Shown here piece by piece: positions 50,487-50,545 of a DNA stretch of 50,545 nt; the stretch's first letter is position 1, and each line of letters starts with the position of its first letter. The translations under genes were made by a program, and so were the position numbers. The notes beneath the pieces were generated by a model. The model had not been told where the DNA came from, made no database searches, and saw nothing but the letters and a program-made list of their open reading frames with translations. Source of the stretch: an uncultured Tenacibaculum sp. (GTDB lineage Bacteria; Bacteroidota; Bacteroidia; Flavobacteriales; Flavobacteriaceae); contig CAKZVD010000051.1 in NCBI GenBank assembly GCA_937922085.1, positions 1 through 50,545 of the forward strand. Reading direction: 5' to 3'.

Positions 50487-50545
50487 ATGGGTAATCAACG
50501 AACCAATGGTCATACAGTTTCAAGATTAACAGTTCATCTAGTTTG
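50487..50545 (+). CDS. tnpA: IS200/IS605-like transposase, 5' end
   Basis: The first 19 codons read M-G-N-Q-R-T-N-G-H-T-V-S-R-L-T-V-H-L-V. They match the opening of Y1 transposases (V-S-x-L-x-x-H-L-V-W-x-T-K-Y-R), whose HUH motif and catalytic Tyr lie further on, beyond the window. With the hairpin upstream this marks an insertion element entering from the right. The reading frame stays open to the end. Confidence 0.6.
   Translation, partial: MGNQRTNGHTVSRLTVHLV

Overview
The window is AT-rich chromosomal DNA from a member of the Bacteroidota, almost certainly a Flavobacteriaceae bacterium. A marine Tenacibaculum- or Polaribacter-like genus is plausible, but I cannot fix the genus. The reasons are Bacteroidota-type promoters (TANNTTTG -7 boxes), almost no Shine-Dalgarno sequences, the order ompH-ompH-bamA-uppS-porG-nadK, a PorP/SprF protein of the type IX secretion system, DUF2723 and DUF6734 proteins, and a GG-leader peptide typical of the phylum.

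Layout. 1-2.1 kb: the first codons of a leftward gene, a 450-base regulatory region with a tandem palindrome, a small S24/S26-like protein, a 59-residue membrane protein and two exported proteins of unknown role. 2.2-8.0 kb (leftward): a cobalamin operon behind a B12 riboswitch, encoding a TonB receptor, a [2Fe-2S] protein, an SDR protein, CobA and CbiX with a C-terminal iron-sulphur motif. 8.1-13.3 kb (leftward): two unknown proteins, a P-loop NTPase, CbiB, CobD and CbiP. 13.4-25.3 kb: PorP/SprF, MurI, two OmpH/Skp chaperones, BamA, UppS, PorG, NAD kinase, a CBS protein, PdxJ, an alpha/beta hydrolase, a lipoprotein and a TerC protein. This is the outer-membrane biogenesis core. 25.5-26.6 kb: a divergent pair of small phage-like regulators, followed by a 121-base segment bounded by inverted repeats. 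26.6-33.5 kb: a phage-holin-family (PF04020-like) membrane protein, trigger factor, an AraC regulator with an exported isochorismatase-like hydrolase, a DEAD-box helicase, a misnamed 'NqrF-like' small protein, a 33-residue peptide gene with its own promoter and terminator, and a uracil-DNA glycosylase family protein.

33.5-35.8 kb is the most novel part. A six-cysteine peptide with a GG leader lies upstream of a DUF6734 protein that has a DxD glycosyltransferase-like motif. A 748-base regulatory region follows, holding a GC-rich palindrome, a 21-base-spaced direct repeat and a promoter-terminator unit without a credible protein, which is a candidate small RNA. 35.8-48.7 kb: PolA, a matrixin-like lipoprotein protease, a metallophosphoesterase, a thioredoxin-fold protein lacking both active-site cysteines, a LodB/LodA-type quinoprotein oxidase pair and a large DUF2723 glycosyltransferase. 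48.8-50.5 kb: tRNA-Gln with a strong promoter and terminator, a convergent amidase-lipoprotein cassette, and the first codons of an IS200/IS605-like transposase with a candidate left-end hairpin.

How the genes work together. The riboswitch operon couples corrinoid uptake to early corrin-ring chemistry, and the second operon carries out later steps (amidation, aminopropanol attachment). The bamA cluster links beta-barrel assembly, its periplasmic chaperones, undecaprenyl-diphosphate supply and a T9SS barrel protein. All functions are inferred from sequence motifs and gene order; no database search was run.
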